A stretch of 64,000 nucleotides of DNA from an uncultured Sphingomonadales bacterium. Lineage in GTDB: Bacteria; Pseudomonadota; Alphaproteobacteria; Sphingomonadales; Sphingomonadaceae. The position numbers and the translations under genes are program-made. Below the pieces are notes generated by a model that ran no database searches, was not told the DNA's origin, and saw only the letters and a program-made list of their open reading frames with translations. Positions 62,526-64,000 of this stretch are shown here, in pieces. The first letter of the stretch is position 1; each line of letters starts with the position of its first letter. The DNA lies in assembly GCA_903821605.1 (NCBI GenBank), contig CAIJLZ010000006.1:1-64000 (forward strand). Reading direction: 5' to 3'.

Positions 62526-63206
62526 ATGCAGGGGAAATCGCCGATTGCGACCAAATGGGTGCTGGTGCTGTTGTTCGCACTGGCCGCTTGTGTAGGCTCG
62601 GGACCGAGTGATCGCCAGCCGTCACGATCAGACCAGACCCCCGTCACCGCCGGTCGCCTCCCCAGCAACTCCCCCCAGACCCGCCAGTGCATCAGCCAAT
62701 TGCGGCGCATGGGCGCTTCGTTTGAGCCGTTGCCGGATCGCTGGTTCGGGGGTGGGTGCACCGCGCTCTCCTCGGTCAAGCTGCTCGATATTGGCACGCC
62801 GCTTGCCCATATGACGGCGATTACCTGCCCGATGGCGACCAATTTGATTGCATGGAGCCGCGATGTCGCCCAACCGGCGGCGCGGCGCTATTTCGGGGCC
62901 AATATCCGCCAGATCGAAACCATGGGCAGCTATAGTTGCCGACCGGTGAATGGGCAGGCGGGCAACGGCCTTTCCGAACATGGGCGGGCCAATGCCATCG
63001 ACATTGGCGGCTTCACCTTGGCCGATGGGCGGCGCGTGACCGTGCTTAACGGCTGGAATGGCAAGGATGATCGGGTGCGGCAGTTCCTGCGCGATATCCA
63101 CAAGGGGGCGTGCCGTAATTTCCAGATCGTGCTTGGCCCGGATGCCAATCATTGGCATGCCGACCACCTTCATTTCGACATGGGAAAAGGCCCTTATTGC
63201 CGCTAG
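62526..63206 (+). CDS. Extensin-like lipoprotein
   Basis: A 226-aa protein with lipobox (LLFALAAC) and a C-terminal extensin-like domain: GLSEHGRANAIDIGGFTLAD and HWHADHLHFDM, which together give the His/Asp/His zinc ligands of M15-type D,D-peptidases. Probably acts on peptidoglycan from the outer membrane (inference). Confidence 0.8.
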   Translation: MQGKSPIATKWVLVLLFALAACVGSGPSDRQPSRSDQTPVTAGRLPSNSPQTRQCISQLRRMGASFEPLPDRWFGGGCTALSSVKLLDIGTPLAHMTAITCPMATNLIAWSRDVAQPAARRYFGANIRQIETMGSYSCRPVNGQAGNGLSEHGRANAIDIGGFTLADGRRVTVLNGWNGKDDRVRQFLRDIHKGACRNFQIVLGPDANHWHADHLHFDMGKGPYCR

Positions 63207-63276
63207 ATTTGGGCGCGTCGGGCGAGTTGATGCGACGGAGCCTTGCACTCGCGCGCGGGCTGTGGTTGGAGGCGCT

Positions 63277-63879
63277 ATGACTATTCGCAGCCTGTTCGCC
63301 ACGCGTTTCTATGAGGACAGCCTCAACGACGCGACCCTGATCGATGAACTGGAGCACAGCTGTCGCACGCTGGCCGAGGACGACCGGGCGGGGCGCGCTT
63401 GGGCGAAGGAGAATAGCTATCCCGGCTATACTTCTTATGCCTCGCTCAACGATCTGCCGATGCGCGACCCGGTGTTCGCGGACCTCAAGCGCAAGCTCGA
63501 TAAGCATGTGCAGCGCTTTGCCGAGGCATCGTGCATGGAATTGGCCGGCCGCAAGCTCAAACTCGATAGCCTGTGGGTCAATATCCTCAAGCCCGGTGGC
63601 AGCCATAGTAGCCATATCCATCCGCATAGCGTGGTGTCGGGCACGGTCTATGTGGCGGTGCCGCCCGGCGCGGGCTGTCTCAAGCTCGAAGACCCGCGCC
63701 TGCAACTGATGATGGCGGCACCGACCCGCCGGACGGATGCGCCGGAAGAGGATCGCAGCTTTGTATATGCCCAGCCCGCACCGGGCACGATCTTCTTGTG
63801 GGAAAGCTGGCTGCGCCATGAAGTGGTGGCGAGCAAGGCCAAGTCGGAACGGATCAGCGTCAGCTTCAACTATAGCTGA
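63277..63879 (+). CDS. Putative 2OG-Fe(II) oxygenase, TIGR02466-like
   Basis: A 200-aa protein: NILKPGGSHSSHIHPHSVVS with metal-binding His, GTVYVAVPPGAGCLKLEDP, GTIFLWESWLRHEVVASKAK and ERISVSFN, the double-stranded beta-helix order of the family. Substrate unknown. ATG 63277 follows GGAGGCGCT. Confidence 0.78.
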   Translation: MTIRSLFATRFYEDSLNDATLIDELEHSCRTLAEDDRAGRAWAKENSYPGYTSYASLNDLPMRDPVFADLKRKLDKHVQRFAEASCMELAGRKLKLDSLWVNILKPGGSHSSHIHPHSVVSGTVYVAVPPGAGCLKLEDPRLQLMMAAPTRRTDAPEEDRSFVYAQPAPGTIFLWESWLRHEVVASKAKSERISVSFNYS

Positions 63880-64000
63880 GTGCGGCCCATCAAATGCCAG
63901 CGCGGTTTGGGCATGATCCCGCCGCAGCGCGGGCATTTGGGGGAGCGGGCAAGAATCTGTTCGCCGCATTGCGGGCAAATGCGGGTGGCGTGGCGTTGAA
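63870..64000 (-). CDS. Zinc-ribbon protein, C-terminal part (cut by window)
   Basis: The last ~42 codons of a minus-strand gene. Two CxxC pairs are spaced as a zinc ribbon (ICPQCGEQILARSPKCPRCG). It ends 10 bases inside the convergent oxygenase gene. The 5' part is outside the window. Confidence 0.6.
   Translation of the reverse strand, partial: QRHATRICPQCGEQILARSPKCPRCGGIMPKPRWHLMGRTQL

Overview
The window reads as a chromosomal segment of an alphaproteobacterium, most likely a sphingomonad (Sphingomonadaceae). This rests on protein character (OprO/P porin, UPF0262, MlaA, a FleQ/FlbD-type flagellar activator), generally high G+C, and a flgBCDEFGHIJKL operon of very compact proteins. The genus cannot be fixed from sequence alone.

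Region 1 (about 96-12209) is a genomic island inserted in an initiator tRNA-fMet gene. The last 46 bp of the tRNA region recur at 12164-12209, and a tyrosine recombinase lies just inside the far end. The cargo is (a) three overlapping envelope genes, two of them paralogues; (b) an IS3-family remnant; (c) a catabolic cluster, all on the minus strand: phosphotriesterase-like hydrolase, acyl-CoA ligase, enoyl-CoA hydratase, TetR regulator, Rieske oxygenase, SDR and hotdog thioesterase; (d) a long palindrome and a fragment resembling an ATP-dependent DNA ligase. The Rieske gene and the phosphotriesterase gene have homologous promoters, each with an operator-like site beside the -35. The phosphotriesterase leader also keeps the first codons of a lost second Rieske gene, so one regulator probably controls both transcription units.

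Region 2 (12.2-26.3 kb) is ordinary chromosome: a DUF2264 protein, two glycosyltransferases, MlaA, an aldo/keto reductase, a quinone oxidoreductase, DUF454, a pfkB plus beta-CASP nuclease pair, a cytochrome P450, an AT-rich J-domain protein, a prokaryotic pentameric ligand-gated-channel homologue, a VOC protein and tRNA-Arg(CCG).

Region 3 (26.5-44.1 kb) starts with a phosphate-selective porin behind a Pho-box-like repeat. It continues with a flagellar block: fliA, flhA, a lytic transglycosylase, flgN, flgM and flgA on the minus strand; flgB to flgL, motA, motB and a sigma-54 activator on the plus strand. Two divergent consensus sigma-54 promoters lie between flgA and flgB. A near-consensus sigma-28 promoter precedes flgM and a weaker one precedes motA. 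Together these suggest a cascade: activator plus sigma-54, then structural genes plus fliA/flgM, then late genes. No flagellin gene is in the window.

Region 4 (44.1-64 kb) is housekeeping: an LLM oxidoreductase, hisF, a malonyl-CoA synthetase, a DEAD-box helicase, ssb, feoAB, UPF0262, a degenerate GH25 protein, dcd, hisBHA, a self-regulated S24-type repressor with divergent small genes, an unrecognised two-gene membrane module, ung and ldcA opposite an Mpl/MurC-type ligase, an RluA-type pseudouridine synthase, arfB, an extensin-like lipoprotein, a putative 2OG-Fe(II) oxygenase and the end of a zinc-ribbon gene cut by the window edge.
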